DNA of 15,498 nucleotides, from assembly GCA_030834765.1 (NCBI GenBank), contig JAUQXG010000471.1, forward strand, positions 1 to 15,498, read 5' to 3'. The translations under genes were made by a program, and so were the position numbers. Shown one piece after another: positions 1 through 7,415 of this stretch. Within the stretch, counting starts at the first letter, position 1. Each line of letters starts with the position of its first letter. The stretch is from Lutispora sp. Its GTDB lineage: Bacteria; Bacillota; Clostridia; Lutisporales; Lutisporaceae. The notes beneath the pieces were generated by a model that did no database searches, was not told the origin of the DNA, and saw nothing but the letters and a program-made list of their open reading frames with translations.

Positions 1-1
1 G

Positions 2-1156
2 CTGAAAGGTATCCTCCTTGATGGAGAAGCTTGGAAGGTACTCCATGAGAAATATGCGGAGGAGCAGGGAGAATTAAGAAGCAAGCTCCTTGAGGAGCTG
101 GAGCAGGGCTTTGTTCAGGTAGACTTCTTTGGTGAGGAAAAGGTCATCGGCATAAATCTAGACAGCCATCAGCAGATGATAAAGGCATTTAAGAGCAAGG
201 GGATAAATCTGGAATCTACCTCCCACCGAGAGCTTTTGGAGTATAAGGACAAGAGCGAAATGGTAAAATTGTTCCTAGAGTACAGGAGAATGACAAAAGC
301 AATACAAAGCTTCCTTTCTCCCATCCCTCAATATATCAGTACCGCAACAGGCAGGCTGCATCCAAGCTATTATCAGCTAGGAGCGCACTCAGGGCGCTTT
401 GCCTGTGGAAATCCTAATATACAGCAAATACCAAGAGGAAAGGAGTTTAGGAATTGTTTCATACCTGAGAAAGGATACAAACTGATCATTGCAGATTATT
501 CTCAAATAGAGTTGAGAGTGGCAGCAGAGATTGCACAAGATAATACAATGCTAGAGGCTTATAGGAAGAACATGGATCTTCACGCATTAACTGCTTCTCT
601 TATCGCGAACAAACCTATTGAAAATATTAGTAAGCAAGAAAGGCAGGCCGCCAAGGCAGTGAACTTTGGATTGATTTATGCCATGGGAGCCAGAGGACTT
701 CAGGGTTATGCAAAGTCAGTATACGGAGTAGATTTGTCCCTTCAAGAGGCAGAACTTTTCAGAAGCAGATTCTTCAATGCCTACAAGGGAATCGCAAAAT
801 GGCATGATCGAATGAAAAATGCTTCAGATATAAGGGAAAGCAGGACACTAAGCGGCAGGCGTGTTTTATACAGAGAACAGCCTAACATTACAGTGCTTTT
901 AAATACGCCTGTACAAGGAACAGCAGCTGATATCGTGAAAAGAGCACTGGGGATGCTGCTTCCTGTGACCAAAAGATTGGGAGGCAGCATCATAGCTACT
1001 GTACATGATGAAATACTCCTTGAAGTACCAGCGTTTACAGCTCAGGAAGCAGCTAACGAATTGAAAAGCATTATGGAGGCAGCTGGAGCCTACTATCTCA
1101 AGAAGGTTCCCGTGATAGCTGAGACTGTGATTGCAGATTCCTGGGCAGAAAAATAA
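2..1156 (+). CDS. Family A DNA polymerase, C-terminal part (5' truncated by window edge)
   Basis: The frame is open from base 2, so the N-terminus lies outside the window. The visible ~384 residues are the palm/fingers half of a PolA-type template-directed DNA polymerase. Motif A is DYSQIELRVA (from base 494, with the metal-binding Asp). Motif B (O-helix) is RQAAKAVNFGLIYAMG (from 641, with the nucleotide-binding Arg, Lys and Phe). Motif C is VHDEILLEVP (from 1001, with the catalytic His-Asp-Glu). TPVQGTAADIVKRA (from 907) is also conserved. The O-helix text GLIYAMGARGL differs from the GIVYGIS-type text usual in housekeeping Firmicutes PolA, so I infer an accessory, phage- or element-type polymerase. 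Whether a 3'-5' exonuclease domain precedes it cannot be seen. No classical terminator follows the TAA stop. Confidence 0.93.
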   Translation: MKGILLDGEAWKVLHEKYAEEQGELRSKLLEELEQGFVQVDFFGEEKVIGINLDSHQQMIKAFKSKGINLESTSHRELLEYKDKSEMVKLFLEYRRMTKAIQSFLSPIPQYISTATGRLHPSYYQLGAHSGRFACGNPNIQQIPRGKEFRNCFIPEKGYKLIIADYSQIELRVAAEIAQDNTMLEAYRKNMDLHALTASLIANKPIENISKQERQAAKAVNFGLIYAMGARGLQGYAKSVYGVDLSLQEAELFRSRFFNAYKGIAKWHDRMKNASDIRESRTLSGRRVLYREQPNITVLLNTPVQGTAADIVKRALGMLLPVTKRLGGSIIATVHDEILLEVPAFTAQEAANELKSIMEAAGAYYLKKVPVIAETVIADSWAEK

Positions 1157-1231
1157 AGGAGCTTAGTTTATTCTTGCAAGAGAAACCTCCAGATATTCTT
1201 TAAGGCTACTAAGAGCTCGATTCTATAAAAG

Positions 1232-1285
1232 TTCATATTAAATTCATAACCAATTCACAGTGAGGACACATTGAACTCTTATAAT
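1232..1285 (+). promoter_or_regulatory. Promoter with three 11-bp-phased direct repeats (putative response-regulator box)
   Basis: TTCATA at 1232-1237, TTCATA at 1243-1248 and TTCACA at 1254-1259 recur at exactly 11-bp steps. A perfect TATAAT lies at 1280-1285, about 20 bp after the last repeat, and there is no good -35 hexamer. Direct repeats at 11-bp steps just upstream of a -10, replacing the -35, is the layout bound by OmpR/PhoB-family activators. That the response regulator at 2539 binds here is inference. The start codon at 1342 leaves a leader of about 50 nt. Confidence 0.6.
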
Positions 1286-1341
1286 CATATTGTAGCTCGG
1301 AATTAGCAGCTAAAGAATTGAAAAACAAGGAGGAAAATAAA

Positions 1342-2412
1342 ATGAAAAAGGTAGCCGCTCTTGGGATGGTAGTTGCGATGAGTGCAGCATTGTGTTTTAC
1401 TACATATGCAGACAACAGCAATAACACCACTGCAGTAAACAAATCAATTCGTATTAAGCAAGGAACTGTTACAATAACAAGTCCTAATGCAGTGAAACCA
1501 GAGACAAAAACAATAAAGGGGGCTGTCAAGGAAATCAACGACTTTGGAATCAAAGTCATTGCAGAAGACGGCAAAGTATATGTAGTCCCAACTGGAATGA
1601 TAGCTGACACAGCAGAATATGAATCCTTGAAGCTGAAGGTTGATGACAAAATCACAGTAGAAGGATTAGATTTCGAGAAGATAAAAGTTTCAAAAGAAAT
1701 CTCTTTTACACTAGATGAAAATGATGTAGCTTCAAAAGACATAATATATATAAGAGAAGCTGTGCCAGCCATAAAAGCAGTAAGAATAGAAGCTGGTGGC
1801 AATTTGATACAGAAGGTGGAAAAGGCCGATGGGATCAAACTGGATGTAAATGAATTCATATTTCCTGCGGAAAAAATAACTGCTAATGGTGTAACGATTG
1901 AGTTAGAAAAGCTCATGACAAAATTTGCAGAAACACAGGCAATCAAGATTGAAACAAAAACAGTGAAAGGTACAGTGAAAGAAATAAATGATTTTGGGAT
2001 AAAGATGAATAGTGAGGACAATAAGGTATATGTGATACCTACATCTATATTTGCAGAAACAGAAGATTTTAAGTCTATGAATCTTAAAGTGGGTGACAGC
2101 ATCACTGTAGAAGGTCCAGACTTTGAAAAAATGATGGGTAAAATAGAAAATCAAAAAGGGAGTGTCTTTTTTACCGCGCCAGCTATTGCAAGTGCTAAGG
2201 TAGAGTTTAAGGATTTGCAAGAGAATGCTTCTACAAATGGGCAAGAGATTATTGTTAAAAAGCTTGATAAAGCAGAAATGTTTAAATTAGATAAGGATGA
2301 CATCATGTTCCATGCAGAGAAAATCTCAGCTAATGGAGTAACAATAGATATTCAAAAATTAATGATGGAATTCCAAAAACCATTTCAGATTCATCTAAAA
2401 CCTAATAATTAA
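1342..2412 (+). CDS. Secreted protein with two tandem ~150-residue repeats
   Basis: I chose ATG 1342 because AAGGAGG at 1327-1333 sits 8 nt before it; an upstream in-frame TTG at 1318 would put the RBS inside the gene. The 356-residue product starts with a signal peptide (MKKVAALG, hydrophobic core, likely cleavage after TYA near residue 24). The mature part is an internal duplication. TKTIKGAVKEINDFGIK near residues 55-71 recurs as TKTVKGTVKEINDFGIK near 205-221. LKVDDKITVEG at 98-108 recurs as LKVGDSITVEG at 248-258. AEKITANGVTI near 176-186 recurs as AEKISANGVTI near 325-335. The GxVKEI...V(Y)V(I/V)P...LKVGDxITVEG pattern is beta-rich and resembles small OB-like DUF5666-type domains (inference). 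There is no catalytic motif, LPXTG, SLH or lipobox. It is upstream of a two-component system whose kinase shares part of the repeat, so it is probably a target or partner of that system. Specific function unknown. Confidence 0.85.
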   Translation: MKKVAALGMVVAMSAALCFTTYADNSNNTTAVNKSIRIKQGTVTITSPNAVKPETKTIKGAVKEINDFGIKVIAEDGKVYVVPTGMIADTAEYESLKLKVDDKITVEGLDFEKIKVSKEISFTLDENDVASKDIIYIREAVPAIKAVRIEAGGNLIQKVEKADGIKLDVNEFIFPAEKITANGVTIELEKLMTKFAETQAIKIETKTVKGTVKEINDFGIKMNSEDNKVYVIPTSIFAETEDFKSMNLKVGDSITVEGPDFEKMMGKIENQKGSVFFTAPAIASAKVEFKDLQENASTNGQEIIVKKLDKAEMFKLDKDDIMFHAEKISANGVTIDIQKLMMEFQKPFQIHLKPNN

Positions 2413-2464
2413 CAATTTGTGATACTTATAAATAGATTTAAATTTAGATATAGATGATATAAAG

Positions 2465-2509
2465 CCAAAATACAAGTACTTGAATTAAATTGCAGGTACT
2501 TGTATTTGG
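2465..2509. repeat. Inverted repeat / stem-loop between secreted-protein gene and response regulator
   Basis: The left arm at 2465-2482 (CCAAAATACAAGTACTTG) pairs with the right arm at 2493-2509 (CAGGTACTTGTATTTGG) around a 10-nt loop, with one bulged A and one G-U. The core CAAGTACTTG (2473-2482) is itself a perfect palindrome, and its near copy CAGGTACTTG (2493-2502) lies exactly 20 bp away. No T-run follows, so it is not a textbook terminator. It could be a partial terminator, an RNA-processing site or a double operator. Confidence 0.6.
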
Positions 2510-2538
2510 TATTTAAAAAGCTGAAAGGATTTGGCAAT

Positions 2539-3216
2539 ATGAATAAGTGTGTTTTACTTGCAGAAGACGAAAGCAGGATACGAGAAATTATGGCTGATTA
2601 TTTTAAAAATGAGGGGTTCACAGTTTTGGAAGCCGAGGATGGTAAGGAAGCTTTGGAAATACTGGAGACCCATAATGTTGATATGCTTATATTAGATATT
2701 ATGATGCCCAAGCTTGATGGATGGTCGGTTTGCAAAAGAGTACGCAATACTTCTGATGTCCCAATCATCATTTTAACTGCAAGAGAAGAAGAGGAAGACA
2801 AGTTATTAGGCTATGAGCTGGGAGCTGATGATTATGTTACAAAGCCTTTCAGTCCGAAAGTCCTTGTAGCGAAAGTGAAAACACTGATTAAAAGAATGGA
2901 AAAGCAGACAGGAGAAGGGGAGGAGCTAAATATCCAAGGATTATCAATAAATAAGCTTTCTCGTACGGTGATGCTTGATGAAAAACCCATTGAATTAGCG
3001 CATAAGGAATACGAGTTGCTCCTATATCTCGTGGAAAACAAGGGTAGGGTATTATCTCGTGACAAGATTTTGAATAGTGTTTGGGGTTATGACTATTATG
3101 GTGACCTTAGAACTGTGGATACACACATTAAAAAGCTTAGGGGAAAACTTGGAGATAGATCAGGATATATTGCAACGGTTATACGTTCTGGCTATAAATT
3201 TGAGGTGGGAAAATGA
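2539..3216 (+). CDS. OmpR/PhoB-family response regulator
   Basis: ATG 2539 is preferred because GAAAGGA at 2523-2529 is suitably placed; an upstream TTG at 2500 lies inside the stem-loop. The product is 225 residues, the normal size for the family. The receiver domain (about 1-118) has acidic pocket E9/D10, phospho-acceptor D53 in LILDIMMP, T80 in IIILTA and K102 in the TKPF motif. A winged-helix Trans_Reg_C domain follows (about 130-225), with KEYELLLYL, VDTHIKKLR and GYKF. It is a DNA-binding transcriptional regulator activated by phosphotransfer from the kinase encoded next; the genes overlap by 4 bases (ATGA), implying translational coupling. The repeats at 1232-1259 are a plausible target. 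Exact subfamily (PhoP, KdpE, ResD or other) cannot be fixed from sequence alone. Confidence 0.95.
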   Translation: MNKCVLLAEDESRIREIMADYFKNEGFTVLEAEDGKEALEILETHNVDMLILDIMMPKLDGWSVCKRVRNTSDVPIIILTAREEEEDKLLGYELGADDYVTKPFSPKVLVAKVKTLIKRMEKQTGEGEELNIQGLSINKLSRTVMLDEKPIELAHKEYELLLYLVENKGRVLSRDKILNSVWGYDYYGDLRTVDTHIKKLRGKLGDRSGYIATVIRSGYKFEVGK

Positions 3217-5144
3217 AGAACCGAAGTATTGTTTTTAAATTATTCATCCTTACAACTGTTTTGTTCTTATTGTTCATTGTGCTTTCAATGACTGCCCAGT
3301 CCTTATTTTTTGGGAAATTCTATATAGACAGGAAAGTAGATAAATTGCAAAAAAACCTTGAAGCATTTGCAAGAAATTATAACACTGGCAGTTGGTCGGA
3401 TGAGCAAATAAATACGAATACCAATTTGTTTATTGAAAACAACAATGCTCAAATGGCTATTCTGGATCAAAACGGTATGTTGAAGCACATGAATTCTTAT
3501 CAAATTACCATAAATACACCAGCAGGCGAAGAAATAATAATACCTATGAATAATATAATTTATTCTGATGGTTTGGAAAAGCTTAATCTCAAGGTAGGTG
3601 CGAAAGCTACTATTGAAGGTGCTTTTTTGAATTCTGATAATAAAATGGTTAGTATTTCAAGTATAGAAGCAAATAATTATAAATGGGAGAATCATAATAA
3701 ACTAGCAACTAATATGATAATGACTAAACCACCCTTTATTAGTGGGACTGCCGCAGCCCCAGCAGTAGATGCTAATATAAAATTTACTTATGTACCTATC
3801 GAAGGTCAGACAGAAGGGATATCGTCGAAAAAAGTGGAGTCTACACTAACCATTAGCAAGGCCGCTGGCTTTATCAGCATAAGAGCTGGAAAGATTGAGG
3901 GTGAAATAAAAAAGCTTGATATACCATCTCAAATGGATTATTTGCTGCCTTATCGAACAAGTATGCTTTTGAATGCGGTGGATAATTGGTTTTGGATATC
4001 CAAAACCAATGAAATAGAGCTGCAACCTAATAAAATTATTCGTTATCAATATATAGACCCGTCCAATGGAGTAAAAAATGCGATATTTGTTATGCCTTTG
4101 TTTAAGAATGGAAATATCAGCGAGATGTTATTTACAATGTCGTCCCTTCAGCCTGTTGATGAAGCAGTAGAAGCCATGAGAGATTATTATATCTATGGCT
4201 TTGCAGCCGCCTTTGTATTTATCATATTGCTTTCTTTTATGTATTCTAAAATGATAGCCAAGCCACTCATTAATATTAACAAGGTTGCACTTAAAATGTC
4301 GGAACTGGACTTTGCAGAGCAGCTAGCAGTGGTGTCCAATGATGAAATCGGAAGTTTATCCTCTAGTATCAATACCCTGTCAAGGAATCTAAAGGATAAG
4401 ATAGAGCAGCTGCATTTTGCCAATCAACAGCTGGTACAGGATATCCAAAAGGAAAGAAAACTGGAAATTATGAGAAAAGAATTTATCTCTGGAGTTTCCC
4501 ATGAGCTAAAGACCCCTCTTTCAATAATCAAGAGCTATACAGAGGGTATAAAGGATGGTGTATCCAAGGGTAAAGAAGATTACTATCTTGATGTGATAAT
4601 GGATGAATCTATGAAGATGGAAGGACTTGTGCGTAGTATGCTGGATTTATCGAAGTTAGAGTCTCAGAGCACTTCACTAGATATTGAGTCCTTTGACATC
4701 AATGAAATGGTAGACGAAGTAAGAATGAAACTTAATTATTTATCAGAAGAGAAGGGGATAGAAGTTCATTTACAATGTGCTGATAAAGGTTTATATGTGA
4801 AAGCTGATAAGGGAAGAATGGAGCAGGTGCTTAACAATCTTATTAGTAATGCATTACTTTATACTCAAAAGGACGGATATGTAGAAATAAGCTTATTGAA
4901 AGTGGATAATAAGATTAAAGTGATGGTAGAAAATTATGGAGAGATCATTCCAGAGGACAAATTGGATAAAATTTGGGATCGATTTTACAGATTAGATGAG
5001 TCCCGTGATCGTAAAACAGGAGGGACCGGTCTCGGCTTATCTATTGTTAAGAATATTCTTCAATTGCACCAGAGTCAATATGGAGTAAGTAATACAGAAA
5101 AGGGCGTATTGTTCTATTTTTATTTGGAATCTGCAATAGAATAA
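3213..5144 (+). CDS. Membrane sensor histidine kinase with large extracytoplasmic domain
   Basis: The 643-residue partner of the response regulator starts at an ATG overlapping that gene's stop. TM1 is about residues 8-30 and TM2 about 325-346, enclosing a ~295-residue outside domain. HAMP follows, then HisKA with phospho-acceptor H430 in SHELKTPLSIIKS, and HATPase_c with N-box NNLISNA (N546) and glycine box GGTGLGL (603-609). The usual DxGxG box reads VENYGE (N574, G576), a variant seen in other VanS/YkoH-like kinases as far as I recall. Residues 98-136 of the outside domain align gap-free with the repeat unit of the secreted protein upstream; by my count 13 of 39 positions are identical to its first copy, including GxxxxxxP and LxLKVxxKxTxEG. 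A close family name is not evident. Signal unknown; envelope-related sensing is inferred from the domain sharing. Confidence 0.93.
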   Translation: MKNRSIVFKLFILTTVLFLLFIVLSMTAQSLFFGKFYIDRKVDKLQKNLEAFARNYNTGSWSDEQINTNTNLFIENNNAQMAILDQNGMLKHMNSYQITINTPAGEEIIIPMNNIIYSDGLEKLNLKVGAKATIEGAFLNSDNKMVSISSIEANNYKWENHNKLATNMIMTKPPFISGTAAAPAVDANIKFTYVPIEGQTEGISSKKVESTLTISKAAGFISIRAGKIEGEIKKLDIPSQMDYLLPYRTSMLLNAVDNWFWISKTNEIELQPNKIIRYQYIDPSNGVKNAIFVMPLFKNGNISEMLFTMSSLQPVDEAVEAMRDYYIYGFAAAFVFIILLSFMYSKMIAKPLININKVALKMSELDFAEQLAVVSNDEIGSLSSSINTLSRNLKDKIEQLHFANQQLVQDIQKERKLEIMRKEFISGVSHELKTPLSIIKSYTEGIKDGVSKGKEDYYLDVIMDESMKMEGLVRSMLDLSKLESQSTSLDIESFDINEMVDEVRMKLNYLSEEKGIEVHLQCADKGLYVKADKGRMEQVLNNLISNALLYTQKDGYVEISLLKVDNKIKVMVENYGEIIPEDKLDKIWDRFYRLDESRDRKTGGTGLGLSIVKNILQLHQSQYGVSNTEKGVLFYFYLESAIE

Positions 5145-5247
5145 GCATGATGTCAGGCATCGAGTATAAGAACTTATTATGAAAGAATCTATGCATTTAT
5201 CACTGTGATGGCGAAGTGTATCATAAGTAACAGGGTTTTTTTATTTG

Positions 5248-5277
5248 TTGAAAGTAGAAAAATAACGTATCTTTAAT
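5248..5277 (+). promoter_or_regulatory. Candidate sigma-A-type promoter for the L,D-transpeptidase
   Basis: TTGAAA (5248-5253) and TTTAAT (5272-5277) are separated by 18 bp; each differs from consensus at one position. It lies ~110 bp upstream of the chosen start and just after a T7 tract (5236-5242) that may mark the end of the kinase transcript, though the hairpin before that tract is weak. Confidence 0.4.
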
Positions 5278-5386
5278 ATGTTGTGTGATAAGATCTGCAT
5301 ACTTAGGCTTAAAATCAAAAATACAATCATAGAATTAGTTATCACGTTTAAATCAAATGTATTCTTGATGAAGGGTGCAAATCAGT

Positions 5387-6781
5387 ATGCTGAATATTAA
5401 GATAGAAAAGCTTTTTAGAAAAGATTTTAAAAGAAATAGTATTATTTTAATAGCTTCAATAGTACTAATATATTTATTCATTTCATTATACTTTGTGAAT
5501 CATTGCTTTTTTAATACAGTGATAAATGGAGTAGATGTCTCATTAAAAGCACATGATGATGTAGATCATATCATTACAAGCTATATTAAAAATTATAAGT
5601 TACAGTTAATTGGAAGAAATGGAGAAATCGAAGAAATCATAGGACGAGATATAGAAATGCAATACAATGAAAAAAATAGCATTGATAAGATATATCAAAT
5701 ACAAAATTCATTTAGATGGGCAAGTTCATTATCAAAGAAGCAAAGGTATCATGTAAATAATTTATTTCTTTATAATAAGGATAAATTAGAAATTAAAATA
5801 AATGAATTAAATTGTTTAAATAAAAACATTATAGAACCTAAAAATGTAAGTTTTAAGTATTCTGATGGTTCATATGAAGTGATTGAAGAAGTATATGGAA
5901 ATAAGATATATAAAGATAAATTATACGAAGCTGTAGAAGCAAGTATATTAAAAGGAAAATCAAAATTAGATTTAAATCAAAATCATTGTTACGAAAACCC
6001 AAGATACACTTTAAGCTCTAATAAAACTCCTGAAACTAAGAATTTGCTTAATAAGTATGTATCAGCAAAAATTACTTATATATTTGGAAGTGAAAATGAA
6101 ATACTAGATGCAAATACGATAAATCAATGGCTTGATGTTGATGAAAATTTAGAAGTAATAATAAATCAAAAATCAGTTAAGGAATATGTGCAAGGATTGA
6201 GTGAAAAATATGACACTGTTGGAATAGCAAGAAAAATTAAAACATCTACAAATAAAGTAGTAGAAGTTAAGGGCGGATTTTATGGATGGAGAATCAATTG
6301 CGCTGATGAAACAAAAGCATTAACAGAAAATATAAGACTTGGTGAAATACTAGAAAAAGAACCTATATATACACAAAAGGCTATCATTAGGGGCAAAGAT
6401 GATATAGGTAATACTTATGTAGAAATCAACATAACAAGGCAGCATTTATGGTTTTATAAAGATGGAAAGCTTATAGCTCAGGGTGCTATCGTAACAGGTA
6501 ATCCCAATAGAGGAAATTCAACTGAGCTTGGAATCTATATGCTTAATTATAAACAAAAAGGATCAACTTTAGTAGGTCCGAATTATGAAGCTGAAGTAAC
6601 TTACTGGATGCCTTTTAACGGGAACATAGGAATACATGATGCAAGCTGGAGGTATTCTTTTGGTAGAGATATATATAAGAGAAATGGAACTCATGGATGT
6701 GTAAATGTCTCATTATATTTAGCTAAAAAAATTTTTGATAATATAGAAGATGGAACCCCTGTTATTTGTTATGAAGAATAG
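5387..6781 (+). CDS. L,D-transpeptidase (YkuD) with PG-binding N-terminal region
   Basis: ATG 5387 is preferred; AAGGGTG at 5371-5377 can serve as its RBS, whereas the in-frame GTG at 5375 overlaps that RBS. The product is 464 residues: a short cytoplasmic N-terminus, one membrane anchor (about 18-38), then an external region. A long middle part, including a GVDVSLK segment and a GGFYGWRIN segment, fits the PG_binding_4/VanW-like architecture that precedes YkuD in clostridial L,D-transpeptidases. The catalytic YkuD domain begins near VEINITRQHLWFYKDGK. It has H417 in GIHDASW and the signature THGCVN with H436 and nucleophile C438. It should form 3-3 cross-links in peptidoglycan or attach proteins outside the membrane. 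The gene is visibly more AT-rich (many ATA, AAA, AAT codons) than the polymerase or kinase genes, perhaps from different ancestry. It appears to be its own transcription unit. Confidence 0.93.
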   Translation: MLNIKIEKLFRKDFKRNSIILIASIVLIYLFISLYFVNHCFFNTVINGVDVSLKAHDDVDHIITSYIKNYKLQLIGRNGEIEEIIGRDIEMQYNEKNSIDKIYQIQNSFRWASSLSKKQRYHVNNLFLYNKDKLEIKINELNCLNKNIIEPKNVSFKYSDGSYEVIEEVYGNKIYKDKLYEAVEASILKGKSKLDLNQNHCYENPRYTLSSNKTPETKNLLNKYVSAKITYIFGSENEILDANTINQWLDVDENLEVIINQKSVKEYVQGLSEKYDTVGIARKIKTSTNKVVEVKGGFYGWRINCADETKALTENIRLGEILEKEPIYTQKAIIRGKDDIGNTYVEINITRQHLWFYKDGKLIAQGAIVTGNPNRGNSTELGIYMLNYKQKGSTLVGPNYEAEVTYWMPFNGNIGIHDASWRYSFGRDIYKRNGTHGCVNVSLYLAKKIFDNIEDGTPVICYEE

Positions 6782-6798
6782 AGATGAAAGAAAATATA

Positions 6799-6833
6799 TT
6801 GACAAAAAAGCATGTAAAAGGTAATCTTATAAT
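6799..6833 (+). promoter_or_regulatory. Promoter elements upstream of marR-family gene
   Basis: A perfect TTGACA (6799-6804) and a perfect TATAAT (6828-6833) lie before the MarR gene, but the spacer is 23 bp, longer than a standard promoter. TTGACA also pairs at 17 bp with the weaker TAATCT (6822-6827). Which combination is used is unclear. The palindrome at 6835-6846 begins right after the TATAAT, a good position for repression. Confidence 0.4.
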
Positions 6834-6834
6834 A

Positions 6835-6846
6835 GTGTAAGTACAC
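6835..6846. promoter_or_regulatory. Putative MarR operator, copy 1 (GTGTA-AG-TACAC)
   Basis: Perfect inverted repeat with 5-bp arms, GTGTA AG TACAC, between the promoter and the MarR start codon. The same arms recur at 7323-7334 in front of the next gene. MarR-family dimers bind short palindromes and commonly repress their own gene; assigning this site to this MarR is inference. Confidence 0.55.
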
Positions 6847-6868
6847 GATATCGGAAAAAGGTGATAAA

Positions 6869-7306
6869 ATGGATAAAAATATTTATGATAAAAAACCCTC
6901 TGTCTGCAATTGTCTTAATATACGAAGAGCTTCACAAGCAATTACTGAAGTTTACGATGAATTTCTTGCACCAAGTGACTTGAAGATAGGTCAGTTTTCA
7001 CTGCTTAAACATATATACAGATTAGGCCCTGTAAGTGTCAGTGATTTAGCCCTCAGCATCAGACTAGACAGAACTACCCTTGTGAGAAATCTTAAACCTT
7101 TGGAAGAAAGAGGCTTTGTAACAGATATAGCAGCAGAAGGTAGTAGAAATCGACAACTGAAACTAACAGATCAAGGAATTCAAACCTATCAATCAGCAGA
7201 ACAGCTTTGGGCAAAAGCACAAAGTTTTCTTGAAGAATATTTAGGTGAGGATAATATAAATACGTTTACAACATTACTTTCTAAAATTGAGGCTTTAGTG
7301 CCTTAA
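6869..7306 (+). CDS. MarR-family transcriptional regulator
   Basis: 145 residues, the usual MarR length, with RBS AAAGGTG a few bases before the ATG. A winged helix-turn-helix spans about residues 55-99: VSVSDLALSIRLDRTTLVRNLKPLEERGFV, split as helices near 55-83, followed by a basic wing (GSRNRQLKLT). Flanking helices form the dimerisation region. Two cysteines, C13 and C15, sit in CNCLNIRRAS near the N-terminus, so thiol or metal sensing is possible but unproven. The palindromes before this gene and before the next suggest that it represses itself and the QueG-like gene. Small phenolic or oxidant ligands are common for the family; the ligand here is unknown. Confidence 0.93.
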   Translation: MDKNIYDKKPSVCNCLNIRRASQAITEVYDEFLAPSDLKIGQFSLLKHIYRLGPVSVSDLALSIRLDRTTLVRNLKPLEERGFVTDIAAEGSRNRQLKLTDQGIQTYQSAEQLWAKAQSFLEEYLGEDNINTFTTLLSKIEALVP

Positions 7307-7322
7307 ATTTTTATTGTGTAAC

Positions 7323-7334
7323 GTGTATATACAC
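7323..7334. promoter_or_regulatory. Putative MarR operator, copy 2 (GTGTATATACAC)
   Basis: Perfect 12-bp palindrome in the 109-bp gap between the MarR gene and the QueG-like gene, sharing both 5-bp arms with the site at 6835-6846 and differing only in the central two bases. A further GTGTAA half-site lies just upstream (7316-7321). No convincing -35/-10 pair could be assigned around it. Confidence 0.55.
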
Positions 7335-7415
7335 TATTGCATAAAATATATGCTAGATGGTCTTTTTCATATATGAATGAAATCAGTACGCTAAAATTAT
7401 TTTGGAGGTCTTGTA

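Noticed and set aside
1159..1218. Imperfect inverted repeat GAGC-TTAGT / ACTAAGAGCTC after the polymerase stop
   Set aside because: The loop is about 40 nt, there is a 2-nt bulge and no T-run follows, so it does not qualify as a terminator.
1233..2105. 290-codon open frame on the minus strand, plus a 113-codon one at 1903-2244
   Set aside because: Both lie antisense to the secreted-protein gene, which has a strong RBS, signal peptide and internal repeats. The antisense proteins are low-complexity Ser/Phe/Ile-rich and arise from the codon bias of the sense gene.
5150..5245. Possible terminator of the kinase gene before a T7 tract
   Set aside because: Only a 6-bp ACTTAT/ATAAGT pairing with a long loop lies upstream of the Ts; the T tract alone is not enough.
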